From: Stephanodiscus triporus
Lineage: Eukaryota; Bacillariophyta; Thalassiosirophyceae; Thalassiosirales; Thalassiosiraceae
Assembly: GCA_036939755.1 (NCBI GenBank)
Contig: JALLAZ010000232.1
Span: 1 to 21,522, forward strand
Direction: 5' to 3'
DNA: 21,522 bases
Below, piece after piece: positions 8,201 through 16,913 of the stretch. Position 1 is the stretch's first letter. Each line of letters begins with the position of its first letter. Both the position numbers and the translations under genes were made by a program. The notes under the pieces were generated by a model. It searched no databases. It was not told the origin of the DNA and saw only the letters and a program-made list of their open reading frames with translations.

Positions 8201-9281
8201 CCGACGAGGCCGTCAGCGGCATGGTCAGGACGTCGTCGTCGTCGTCGTCGTCTTCGTCATCGACGTCAACGTCGTCGTCCCCCCTCCCACCCTCCCCTTT
8301 CAATCCCCCGATCCCACCGAGTAGTCGTCTTCTTCTTCTTCTTCTTCTTCTTCTTCTTCTTCTCTCGACCGTCGATTCGGTCCTCCCAGTCGTCGTCGTC
8401 GTCGTCGTCTTCGTCGTTTTCCCCCCAAGGACCAACTCCCTGCCATAATCCGTGACGCACTCGTCCGCGAGCGCGCGTAGCACCGCGCGATAGTCGAGGA
8501 CGTCGATCGTTCGTTCGTGCAGGTCGATCGACGCGGCACGAGGACCACCGTCGTACTCGTACTCGTCGTCGTCGTCGTCGTCGTCGTTACCCCCCCCGAC
8601 GCCCGTCCGACCCGCATTTCCCGTCCGCGACGCGGCCCGTTCTTCGACGACGTCCCTCCCGTCGCCGTAGTGCCCGTCGTAGTAGTCGTAGTCGTTGTCG
8701 TCGTTCAAAGACCTCGGCACGTCGAAAGTCGGTATCGCGTTCGGATCGAGCGACGTCACGGGACGCCTGATCAGCGAGAGGCCGTCCATGCCCGCACGAC
8801 GACGGGCGGTGATCGTCGCGGACCCCCCCTCCTCCCACCGCGACCACGACGACAACGACGATGGCGGGACCGCGATCGTCATCCTACTCGTCGTTGTCGT
8901 CTGTCGTGGAATCGTCATCGTCGTCACGTTCCCCCCCCCCGCCGCCGTCGTCGCCGCCGCGCCGCCGCCCGCATCGTTGTCGTCGCGAGGGCGGGACGCG
9001 ATCGACGTCCTCGCCGTGGTCGTCATGATGCGTCGCGACGGGGGGGGTGGGACGATGTTGAACGCGATGCCGACGTCCGCGACGACGAGGACGAGGACGA
9101 GAACGACCGCGACTACTGCGGCCATGGCGATCGCCGTCGTGGCGCCGCGGGTCGTACGACATCGACATCGACATCGACATCGACGAAGAAGACGAAGACA
9201 ACGATGATGACGATGGCGACGATGATGATGATGATTCATTGCTATATCATCATCACGCATCGCGGCCCGGCTCGGATCCAT
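5298..9281 (-). CDS. MutS2-type ATPase with Smr domain, probably plastid-targeted (3 exons)
   Basis: Exons are 9281-6975, 6877-5910 and 5832-5298, joined in frame to 1269 codons. The MutS2 order is visible: N-terminal start (HERTIDVLDYRAVLRALADE, from 256), core (GRVVVPVRREFRDSVGGIVH, 589-608, then TVYVEP), Walker A GPNSGGKT (759-766), signature STFSGHM (816-822), Walker B VLMDELGSGTDP (838-849), TTHYLELK, a Glu/Lys-rich coiled coil, a KOW-like strand region, and an Smr domain (about 1187-1265) with HGHGTG (1221-1226). The Smr LDLR motif reads VDCI, keeping Asp but losing Arg. MutS2 proteins bind branched DNA and/or collided ribosomes; which applies here is unknown. MAAVVAVVLVLVLVVADVGIAF from Met53 (ATG at 9125, context GCCATGG) looks like a signal peptide ending in a diatom ASAF-like site, so Met53 may be the real start. 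Poly-Asp, poly-Arg, poly-Thr and poly-Gly runs make it longer than the usual roughly 780 residues. Confidence 0.88.
5833..5909 (-). other. Intron 2 of the MutS2-type gene (77 bp)
   Basis: The donor is AAAAG|GTGAGC and the acceptor is GTGATAG|GGGCGC on the minus strand. Splicing within one Arg codon joins VVVVCK-R-GAFYGKEGVVKQV, a continuous KOW-like segment expected between the coiled coil and the Smr domain. Without splicing the frame hits TGA at 5908-5906. Confidence 0.85.
6878..6974 (-). other. Intron 1 of the MutS2-type gene (97 bp)
   Basis: The donor is GTCCTG|GTGAGC and the acceptor is CGCGCAG|AAACTC on the minus strand, phase 0. The join gives GPNSGGKTIVL-KLLGLYALM, matching the helix after Walker A in MutS2 proteins. 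The intron has a T-rich middle and a C-rich tract before the acceptor. Confidence 0.88.
7201..7229. repeat. C-rich homopolymer tract (poly-Gly codons on minus strand)
   Basis: A run of C and CCT on the plus strand encodes about 11 consecutive Gly residues (686-696) in the MutS2-type protein. The minus strand is G-rich enough to form a G-quadruplex. Homopolymers of this kind are prone to sequencing length errors, though the frame is intact here. Confidence 0.6.
8226..8588. repeat. Cluster of triplet microsatellites (GTC)n and (TCT)n in MutS2 exon 1
   Basis: (GTC)n runs occur near 8229-8256, 8390-8416 and 8563-8588, and a (TCT)n run at about 8328-8365. On the minus coding strand they give poly-Asp, poly-Thr and poly-Arg tracts in the N-terminal half. 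All are in frame. More short GTC/GAC tracts extend to about 9240 and back to 7800. Confidence 0.75.
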
Positions 9282-9887
9282 ATCTAGGTAACGAATCGGA
9301 CACTCTTCGCGTTTCGTGGTGGATTATTATGGGGAATAGTATCTAGCGCGGTACATAACAAAAGTATTACCATATAACTGTGAAACATTATTAAAGCATT
9401 ATTCTAATTGTGCCACAGTACAAAATACTTATACCAAAAAGAAACAGTAAAAAAGTGTTACCCCGCGGATTATTACAAAAGTGATATCTCTGCTGACGAC
9501 ACAAGAGAACAGTGGGATATCGCTTGGGTACGTAGCGAATCCATCGGACTAGTGACTCAATCGCGAAAACATCGACGACAATATAAGGAGAGACATTTTA
9601 AAAGGATACATATGGTGAAGCATTTAAAAAGTGCTTTCTGGACTGACGATACACTACAAAAGTGGTGGGAGGACGGAGACACCCCTAAGAGCCAAAAAAA
9701 TCTCAAAAAAAATTTTAAAAAAATTTAAAAGTGATTTGGTCAACGGAGATGACATTAGAAAAGTAGCAAAATCGGTGATGCTAGTGGAAAAGTCATATCC
9801 TCCAGGTGACCACATTCTGACAGTTTTCTGTAATATTATTCTATCTCTAGTAACAATAAAGAGGTTCTATTAAACTACCTACATACG
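9282..9887. other. AT-rich region upstream of the MutS2-type gene
   Basis: The first part should hold the promoter of the minus-strand MutS2-type gene. Further right, a plus-strand open frame (9408-9728) begins without ATG, has its first ATG at 9612, and runs into A-rich homopolymers at 9695-9730. The next frame (to 9873) would continue it after a frameshift. No domain is recognised in either, so I do not call a gene. The base composition drops sharply from the GC-rich exon to AT-rich sequence at about 9300. Confidence 0.45.
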
Positions 9888-9899
9888 TTAACAGCTTAG
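9888..9899. repeat. Copy of a transposon-end-like motif
   Basis: TTAACAGCTTAG here is shared with 10958-10969 (direct) and with the inverse of 11863-11874. It may be the outer end of a second, diverged copy of the terminal-inverted-repeat element further right. Confidence 0.35.
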
Positions 9900-9935
9900 C
9901 ACCTATTTTGGTTCTTTTTTATTTTAAGTCGCCAC

Positions 9936-9970
9936 CAAGTCTGAATGCTCTATCGCTGAGCTACGAGAAA
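9936..9970 (-). other. tRNA-like 5' half (A-box) without a matching 3' half
   Basis: On the minus strand TAGCTCAGCGATAGAGC (9963-9947) has the length, TA start and D-stem GCTC/GAGC of a tRNA D-arm, preceded by a possible 7-base acceptor strand TTTCTCG. The usual GG of the D-loop reads GA. No anticodon stem partner or T-arm follows. A degenerate T-arm-like sequence (GGTTGGATTCC) lies upstream instead, at about 10012-10022. The likeliest origin is a tRNA pseudogene or tRNA-derived SINE head. Confidence 0.35.
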
Positions 9971-10084
9971 TAGAGGGGAAGATCTAGGGAAGAAAACTAA
10001 TAATTTCGGGGAATCCAACCCTGGAGCAGTGATTTCCCGTCACAGCTCAAATGCAATTTCAAATCTTCTTAATTTTTTCCTGTC

Positions 10085-11860
10085 TTTTTCCCTTGGGATC
10101 AAAAAACTCCCACCCCGTAGTTTTTTCATGTGGGAATAGTATAGAAATCCCAAAGTAAAACAACAAAACACAACCCACAAACATCACCACCATGGTGAGC
10201 CATGTCCGCCTCCAGCAGCGTGGATTTGATGGATGTGCCCATTTCAATGCAAGGGTGATGCGGACAAGGGGTAGCAGGGCAAGGGTGCTGTCGCGCGGTT
10301 TTAATTAAAACGATAACATTATAATAGAGTAATTAATTTAATTCTACAGCTACTCTGTTTTTTGACTAATTGTTTGTTGCCCGCCAACAATGGTGGCCGA
10401 TATGGCATCCATCATCATTGGCGGGCAACCCTAAGATACAAATAGACTAATAGCATACTAATAAACTAATAAACAATCCCTAAACAATATTATCACTTGG
10501 CGTTAATTTATTTCAACCATAACATGGTCTCTAGCTATGGTTTGTGTGCGCAAAAAAAATGACAATGACTTGAAAATGTACACTGATCTCTGGCCGTTTC
10601 AATGGCTAGTATGTAAATGCGGCAGTACGATGCTGGACGCATATCCTGATGAAGCACATCCAGGGCTTCACTGGAAGCTGCTGGATGCCGCCATCAGACA
10701 AGTGCCTGCACTGTATTGCCCCGGCACAAGCCATTGTATCAATGGCGGTAAAAAAGAAAAAAATGCTTACAAAACACAACTTTTAGTTAGTTAACCATGG
10801 TACAATCAACCACTAACTAATCGTGCAGAATTAAAGCCGAAGAGCTCTTAATGGTAATGTCTTCAGATAGCTGAGCAGACAGATATTCAATAAATTACCA
10901 ATCACCAACAACGCTAAAAAAAGTGGTCGTAGATATGTGACCATAGGTTTTAACAGCTTAACAGCTTAGCCACCTAAGTGGCGACAGGACGCCACATTTT
11001 TTAACGGGCTTCGTGCACGCCTAGTAACTCCGCAAATTTTTGGCCATTGTTAGCATTTGATAGCTAGAAAGATAGCTGAGCTATTCAGCTTTCAGTGTGA
11101 CATTCCACCTTTCTACGCAGCTTGCTGCTTTGATGAGCTGAGTAGAGGGTCCATTTTGTGCCTTTTGAATGCTAGCTTCGGAAAGCGATTTTCACAACGC
11201 CACAACTCAATTTTTTAAGCCAAAATCGATGACCATGGCGTCCGCTCGGGTGATACGGGGCGAATACTCGCCCAATGGCGGCATCCAGTGGCTTCCGATG
11301 AAGCCTTGGATGTGCTCCATCGGGCGATGCACTCGGCATTGTATTGCCTGGTCTGCATGGCCATTGAAATGGCCGGCAAAGGGGTGCATGTTTTTCTGTT
11401 GTCAATTTTTGTCATGCATAAACGTAGATAAAAGACCACCTTATGGTCAATTACATATAAAGCCAAGCTATACTATTGTTCTTTACGAAGTATTAATTTA
11501 GATTTAGTTCGTACATTATGGCAGCCTGCCAATGGCAATGGATGCCATTTTGGCTACCATTGCTGACAGTGGGCGAGCGAATAGTGAAAAAAAAGAGAGG
11601 CCAGTAGAATTAGATTAATTACTCTTTTATTTTTGCGATTTAATTAAAACCGCGCATCCGCACCCTTGCCCTACCTCTCTTTGGCATCGCCATTCTTGAG
11701 TCAGATTGAGCAGATACACTAAACCCATGCCGCTAAGGGGGGAACAGCTCACCATTGTGGGGGTGTTTGTGTTCTGTTGTGTGCGGGGATAACGGTGATT
11801 TGGTACCAATTCCTATGCACTAATCCTACGGGGCAGGAGGCTTTTGTTCCCGCCGGAATT
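10085..11860. repeat. Large imperfect inverted duplication (about 650 bp per arm)
   Basis: Reading the left arm (about 10085-10745) forward and the right arm (about 11860-11224) as reverse complement gives a co-linear alignment with small indels. Shared blocks in order are CCCCGTAG, AACA(A/G)AACACAA, AATGGTGAGC-like, GGGCAAGGGTGC, GCGCGGTTTTAATTAAA, AGAGTAATTAAT, ATGGCATCCAT, TTTCAATGGC and CTGGATGCCGCCAT. Identity by eye is about 60-75%. Short open frames in both arms (10537-10794 + and 11172-11405 -) are similar as protein (PFQW, HPGLHWKLLDAAI versus HPRLHRKPLDAAI), but this could follow from DNA similarity alone. Confidence 0.75.
10376..10429. repeat. Hairpin with 12-bp perfect arms
   Basis: GTTGCCCGCCAA (10376-10387) and its inverse TTGGCGGGCAAC (10418-10429) flank a loop. 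Pairing extends inward with a few mismatches to about 21 bp per arm. It lies inside the left arm of the large inverted duplication. The right-arm counterpart near 11519-11570 keeps a weaker version. Confidence 0.7.
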
Positions 11861-11884
11861 GACTAAGCTGTTAAGCTGTAAACC
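10946..11884. mobile_element. 940-bp unit with 22-24 bp terminal inverted repeats
   Basis: The left end, from 10946, reads GGTTTTAACAGCTTAACAGC and on to TTAG. The right end (11884 back to 11863) reads the same apart from a 2-base deletion, with 17 bases (ACAGCTTAACAGCTTAG) perfectly inverse. The unit contains the right arm of the large inverted duplication and no transposase. It is best read as a non-autonomous DNA transposon. Flanking CATA and TTAG do not give a clear target-site duplication, so the family is unassigned. Confidence 0.5.
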
Positions 11885-11971
11885 TTAGTGTTAAGCATTT
11901 CAACAACCCAGCATTCCTGCCAATATTAATAAAAAGAAAATATTGTTGCATTTATCCCCAAATTGCAAATT

Positions 11972-12013
11972 GGGCAATGTCAATCCTGTAGTGTGACTAC
12001 AGCATCATTGCCC
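11972..12013. repeat. Two-part perfect hairpin
   Basis: GGGCAATG (11972-11979) pairs with CATTGCCC (12006-12013), and inside it CTGTAGT (11986-11992) pairs with ACTACAG (11996-12002) around a 3-base loop. Short unpaired segments separate the two stems. It lies just outside the right end of the terminal-inverted-repeat unit. Confidence 0.65.
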
Positions 12014-12103
12014 GATTTTTGTCATGGAGGGCGATGGCATGTTATAGATTAGGTGTCATTTAAGAAATCAAAACGATGCCCAGGTATATAACCCAATCCT
12101 TTT

Positions 12104-12537
12104 TCTCTCAACTGACCATCGTACAAGATACTACTATCACGGATTCATGCCAAGGCCTCTTATCTTGTGATGGTGCTGGTTTTCTTGGCAAAGAAATAGG
12201 CAGTCTATTGTCAATTCGTGCCAAGGCAATGCTACTTGTGGATATGCTGGTAGGGATGGTGAAGTAGTTATCATGAGTAGTATCATGGATTCAATCAAAG
12301 GCTTTGCTTCTTGTGCTGGTGCTGGCAATCTTGGTTTTGTATGTGTAGTATTCAATTTATGCCGAGGCAATAAGGCTTGTATATTGGGAAAAAAGCTGGA
12401 CTGGAAACCTGAATTATGCCTGCAATGTGGGCACCTTCACCCTTATCAATAACTATGCTGATACAACAAGCTCTTGTCAAGGAGTCAATACCTCTGGTAT
12501 GGAGGATGACTGCAGCAGCAATGCTGTTGGAGAGTGA
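12104..12537 (+). pseudogene. Decayed Cys-rich tandem-repeat protein gene (diatom-type SCxG repeats)
   Basis: No single frame is open, but shifting frame recovers a repeated pattern: TITDSCQGLLSCDGAG, SIVNSCQGNATCGYAG, SIMDSIKGFASCAGAG, VVFNLCRGNKACILG, then a 45-codon open stretch with LNYACNVGTF and TTSSCQG ending at TGA 12535-12537. The DNA core TC(A/G)TGCCAAGG recurs at 12145, 12216, 12291 (degenerate) and 12357, with spacing 66-75 bp, that is 22-25 residues. This resembles the I..NSC.G..AC repeats I recall as abundant in diatom genomes, which look like a parallel beta-helix. Function is unknown. Frameshifts and stops between the units show that it is decayed. Multiple short introns are a less likely alternative. 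Confidence 0.5.
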
Positions 12538-13044
12538 TTTTCTGTCGATGTAGAAGTATAAGGTTTTGACCCCCTCCCAGCTACTAACTGCTTTGCCAAG
12601 GTGAGGGAGCTCAAAGTGAATACTTTTGTGGGGAACAACTTTCCGCCCTTTCCTTCATAACAGATAACCTCTGGGACTCAACCAAGAACATATTTCAAAT
12701 AAAAAGCAATTCTCCACCCACACCTCGAATCCAAGTGAGGGAAATCAATTGGACTGAGCCAACAGATCATGAGTAGAAGGGCAAGCAAGACAGCTTAGTC
12801 AGAGATGACAAGGAGCTGTCGAAAACTGACTTTGGCGCTGTGTTTAAGAAACCCACTGAACTACATAGGGTGCAGCTTTTGAGCAAGAGGAGAATGATGG
12901 AAAGGTTACATGCAAAATCAGAATGAATAGATAAATCACTTGTAACACATAATCCAGGAAATTATCTCCTCCACATCCATATGAACACACATATCAGACA
13001 AGCTACAGTCCATCCTCCAATACGCTTAACACTTCATTTCCGCT
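12538..13044. other. Intergenic region downstream of the M16 peptidase gene
   Basis: About 500 bases with no credible open frame. It should contain the 3' UTR of the minus-strand peptidase gene that ends at 13045. No repeat or RNA was recognised. Confidence 0.5.
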
Positions 13045-16000
13045 CTACTTTTGCTTCTTGTTGTCGCCACTCTTGTCTTGGGTTAGCACTGTTCCCAATA
13101 CTCCAATTCCAACCACAGCGGATGCAATGGCAGCGTACCTCACGGATTTGTTCATTCTTAACATGTTATACAAAGTGCTACCGGCGTGTTTCGTCGGATA
13201 TCCAAGCAAAGAATCATACGCGATCAACGTCTTGCGCTTTGACATCAGATCCTCAATCGAAGAGGCGACGTATTTACCCCGCATAGGTTTCCCAGCTTTA
13301 AGAGGAAACGTGTTTCCGTAAACGAATGAAGTAATTTTAGACCGAGACTCCTTCTTCACCACCAAGGAGTCGTAAACTCGAATAATGGCATCTCCATCCA
13401 GTTTTCTGATGGCTCCTGCCAATATCTCGGCATTGTCCCAGGGAATATCCTCGGCCGAGTATCCGCTGCCATCGATGAGAGTCTCCGGCGCGTACCTCCT
13501 TATCTTACCAAAGTGATTGCTAGCTTCGTCACCCAGTTTACGTATTGGTTTAGTGAGAGCTTTCGCGAGCGAATCAGCATATTCTTCTATTTCCGAGGGC
13601 GGCATGTCTTCCAAACGGCTTCTGAAGTTTAATAGGAAGTCATCAATTCGATTTGCAACCTCGACTGGACTCTCTTTACGGCTAACCACATATATCACAA
13701 GGGAATCAATAGATGTCGTGGTAGGGATTGGTTTCGGTGCATTGTTCACGTCAACAGCAGAGGCTGGCTGACTAAAATCAGGTTGACGTGATGAGTAATT
13801 CATGTCATAGTAACTGCCAACTATGTATCCCAGCTGCTGCTTAGTGCGAAGTTCGTTGAAGGCCGGCTCTCTAATCATTTTGCATATTAAGCGAATTGCT
13901 GCACTCTGCTGCAAGCATTCTTCCGACGACAGTGATTTTCCTTTGAAGCCAGGGTTTTGACTCTGGTAGGTGATTACGACAGCGCCGTTTTCATCCTGGG
14001 GATTTTTGCTTGCAAAGTGCAGCTCCAAGTCTTCCCCAGCTGGGAGACGTCTTTCAAACGGCCCAGGCGCCAAAGCTGAGGCAGGAGAAACAGGACAGGA
14101 ATTCTGTGTGTGGTCTTGCAGAACTTTTGCCTGTGTTCTTTCGATGACCTCCATTGATTTAACGAAGAAGGTCTCAGCATCCTTCTTTGAAACATTTCCT
14201 GTATAGAATACTTCCAGCACCATGCCTGTGTCGGCCCAAATTCCTCGGTGATGGTTAACAATATCCTCAAATGTAAGGGATTCGGCAACTTCCAACGTCA
14301 CTTCGACACCTTTGCCCTGGGATGATAGCAGTAGATTCCTGTAATAGAGGGCCACCGAGTCGGCGCGGGATGACACCAAGTAGCTTCTCAGATCCCTAAT
14401 AGCTTTGTCTTTTGACGAAGTGAAATGAGAATTCATCCCATCGCCTAAATTGCTGCAAAAATCTACAAGCAATTTTATGGCCAACTCTGGCAGTCGGTCC
14501 GAATACCCACTGCACGAAAGAGTAAAGCCCGAGGACGACTTTGAAAGCGACCAGTCCAATCCAGCAAGAGAGGCATCATACGTTTCTTGTGCTAATGCCT
14601 CGGCAAAAATTTTAGTGAGTAAGCTTGATTTCATCGCTGCGCCAGTGTCATACTCCCATCCCAAGGGGGTGAACTTATTCTCAGCGGTGGCAGTACGAAA
14701 AAGGAGTGTAACACTTGCTTTTGGCAGGGCATAGCGGTCGTCGAGGCGCCACCAAAGACGACCGAATCGCCTATTAACGATGAGCTCAGGCGGTGAAATA
14801 GGTTTGTCGATCCTTTGCACCTTAGCCTCCTTAGGTAGATCTTCACAAAGGCTCAACGTTCGGGGTATGTATCGATTTGGTCTGGGTAAATGGAGAGCCA
14901 TCTCCTCATCATTGCTGGTTTCCCAACGTAAGATTTGCTTTTGGTCTACAGGAGAGACATAGTAGTCAACGCCATACCATTTCTCAATCTGTAGCCCGAA
15001 TTCAAATGTATCCTTTTCCAAGTTACGTGGCTTTCCATCGTACAAGGCTGAGACATCCTCCCACGCCTTGTGACTGCATCTTTCAATGAAGCAATTGTTC
15101 GGATGTATCTGTCTCACGAAGTCTAACATCTCTTTCAATGGAAGAGAGTCGCTATTCTCGTTTAACATACTTCCAGCTGAGAGGCAAGTTTCAGTCCCAT
15201 TGACGGAAATACTTTTCGCGACAGAAGCCGCAAAACTATATACAGCACCAGGACTTGTTTGGTGGAAACGAATCTTGGATAGAGATGCGACCTCGTCCCA
15301 AATGCGCCTGAATTCATTTTCGCCATCATGGCAATTCTCAAGTGATTCCTCTGCCGCACGTTGAATCATTTTTGCATAACCGAAGATCGCACCAGTTGCC
15401 TCTGTCTAGTGCTCCTCTCCTTCAGGAGTTAGAGTCATCTCAACCTTGAACAGGCACTGATCTGGTTCATGCACTCGATTTCCTGTGCTCAAGGATGTTA
15501 TCCAACCCTTATCCTGAAGTAATGCAAACACACTCCCAGCCCCTTCATGCCCAAATAAGTGTGAAAGTGCTTGAGTCGGGGATCGGTCGGGGCTGCGCCA
15601 CGTAGGTGGAAGAGGAAAGAACAGTTCCAACTTGCGAATGTCTTTTATAGGCTTTGTCGTCACCAAAACGGGCCATTGACCACCATGCAGATCCGGCCGG
15701 AAGGCTGAATTGTGAATGACAGATTCTGCAGCTTCAATCGACACTGGTGGAGCATCCGATGCAGACTCATCAATCAGTCGAGCCGCTGCGAGTCGTATTT
15801 TTCGCCACTTCTCTCCATCTTTTAACGAGCTGTCGTCATTACCTTTTTTGCCTTTGCCCTTATCATCGTCATCCGAATTCCAGCGGTCGGGTATTCGACC
15901 AAATCTTGGTACTGCCCAAGACTCAAGCTCGTCCAATGATTGAGGACCCACCAGTACGGCAGTCATTTTATTAGGCGTGTAATGTCGTTCATGGAATGCC

Positions 16001-16746
16001 AGAAGGGCAGCTCTTACAAACTCTGCCGCGTCATTTTCATCATGCTTCCCATCGTTGATACCTTTGAGAATATTATTCAGAGGATGATCACTGCTTACGC
16101 CGGATTTCTCCGAGGAGCTGGCAGGAAGGGTGATCCTATTCCCCGTAGAAAACTTGGAAAAGTGATGCTGGGGGTCGGCAAAACTCTTCAGTATCTGCCA
16201 ACGCCTCCGTCCATCGTCGACCAAGTTTTTACTATTCTCGCTGTCCACGGCGTCGACCTCCCTTTGCGTTCCACTTTTGGAGAACAGCGGGCAGATGAAA
16301 AAGTTACTGAAGATATCCAAGGCTTTTTCACCGTATTCTGCCAAAACATCGAACTGATATGTTGTATGAGACATGCTCGTAGATGCGTTTGACTTGCCCC
16401 CATGCTTCGCCAGATATTGTTTGTATTCATTCTCCCTCGGGTATACCTCCGAGCCTAAGAAGCACATGTGTTCGGTGAAATGCGCGAGGCCGGGTAGAAA
16501 TCGAGGATCGCAGGACGCCCCGGCGTGAACGCTGACCGATGCAGCAAAGTGCTTTGACTGCGGGTCGTGGGCCAAGAGGACGGTGATGCCATTGTCAAGG
16601 AGGAGAGGACGGTAGGTGCGGTAGTCGCTGTCGCCTTGTATGATGGGGGGAAGATAGATGGGCGTAGGCATACCACTCATTTTGAAAGGAGTTGAAAGCT
16701 GGAGCAGACCGAGAAAGTGAGCGAGCCGAAGGCCACTATGCATCAT
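13045..16746 (-). CDS. Insulysin-type M16 zinc metallopeptidase with one in-frame stop and C-terminal membrane anchor
   Basis: M16A peptidases are clam-shell enzymes that degrade short peptides. The N-terminal half carries the inverted zinc site HFTEH (89-93) and, downstream, EVDAVDSE (163-170) with the third zinc ligand, followed by SKFSTGN. The C-terminal half carries ELRTKQQLGYIVGS, the Arg...Tyr block that contacts substrate in insulysin. One frame runs from ATG 16746 (or Met23, ATG 16680) to 13045, 1233 positions, against about 1000 in the family. It is broken only by TAG at 15408-15406; homology resumes at once (TEATGAIFGYAKMIQ). The last 40 residues include a hydrophobic stretch (YAAIASAVVGIGVLGTVL) and a Lys-rich end, like a tail anchor. 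The gene is divergent from the sulfatase gene across a short promoter. The stop may be an error, a null allele or true decay. Confidence 0.9.
15406..15408 (-). other. In-frame TAG within the M16 peptidase gene
   Basis: The minus-strand codons read GGA GAG GAG CAC TAG ACA GAG GCA. The frame is open on both sides and the conserved region continues (VEMTLTPEGEEH * TEATGAIFGYAK), so no frameshift is involved. A 39-bp splice removing the stop would also remove the conserved VEMTLTPEG strand, so an intron is unlikely. A single substitution from TGG, CAG, AAG, GAG or another sense codon would explain it. Confidence 0.85.
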
Positions 16747-16913
16747 TAATCATTTCAAGTGGTTTATTCTTTTTCGGCTTCGTTGGCTTTTTGTTGGGGC
16801 GCGAGGCCGGGCGGCGGGGCGGGGGCGGGTTTAGGGGGGAGATCGTCGTCCCGCCAAATTTGAAAGATACCCGTAGAATAAGACAGAACGTTCCCTCTCT
16901 TCCGACGTGGACC
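16747..16913. promoter_or_regulatory. Short divergent (bidirectional) promoter region
   Basis: Only 167 bp separate the M16 peptidase ATG (16746, -) from the sulfatase ATG (16914, +); with the alternative peptidase start the gap is 233 bp. Both promoters and 5' UTRs must fit here or overlap. The part near 16800-16850 is G-rich. No TATA box was recognised. A plus-strand frame without ATG runs through it and encodes a hydrophobic stretch (LFFFGFVGFLL). Confidence 0.55.

Noticed and set aside
8695..9207. 170-codon plus-strand frame as a gene
   Set aside because: It is antisense to the MutS2-type exon 1 and consists of low-complexity Ser/Val/Thr/Arg runs from the same triplet repeats.
9408..9873. 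Two plus-strand frames that would join after a frameshift at the A-rich run
   Set aside because: The first has no ATG until 9612, no domain is recognised, and homopolymer A runs keep frames open; not enough to call a gene.
9936..10024. Functional permuted tRNA gene
   Set aside because: The acceptor halves pair at only about 4 of 7 positions, no anticodon stem partner is visible, and the invariant D-loop GG and T-loop C are changed.
10537..11405. Similar short frames in the two arms (10537-10794 + and 11172-11405 -) as a real protein family
   Set aside because: Similarity follows from the DNA inverted duplication, and each frame is interrupted differently at its ends.
15369..15446. A small intron removing the TAG in the peptidase gene
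   Set aside because: The only splice pair seen would be 39 bp and would delete the conserved VEMTLTPEG strand.
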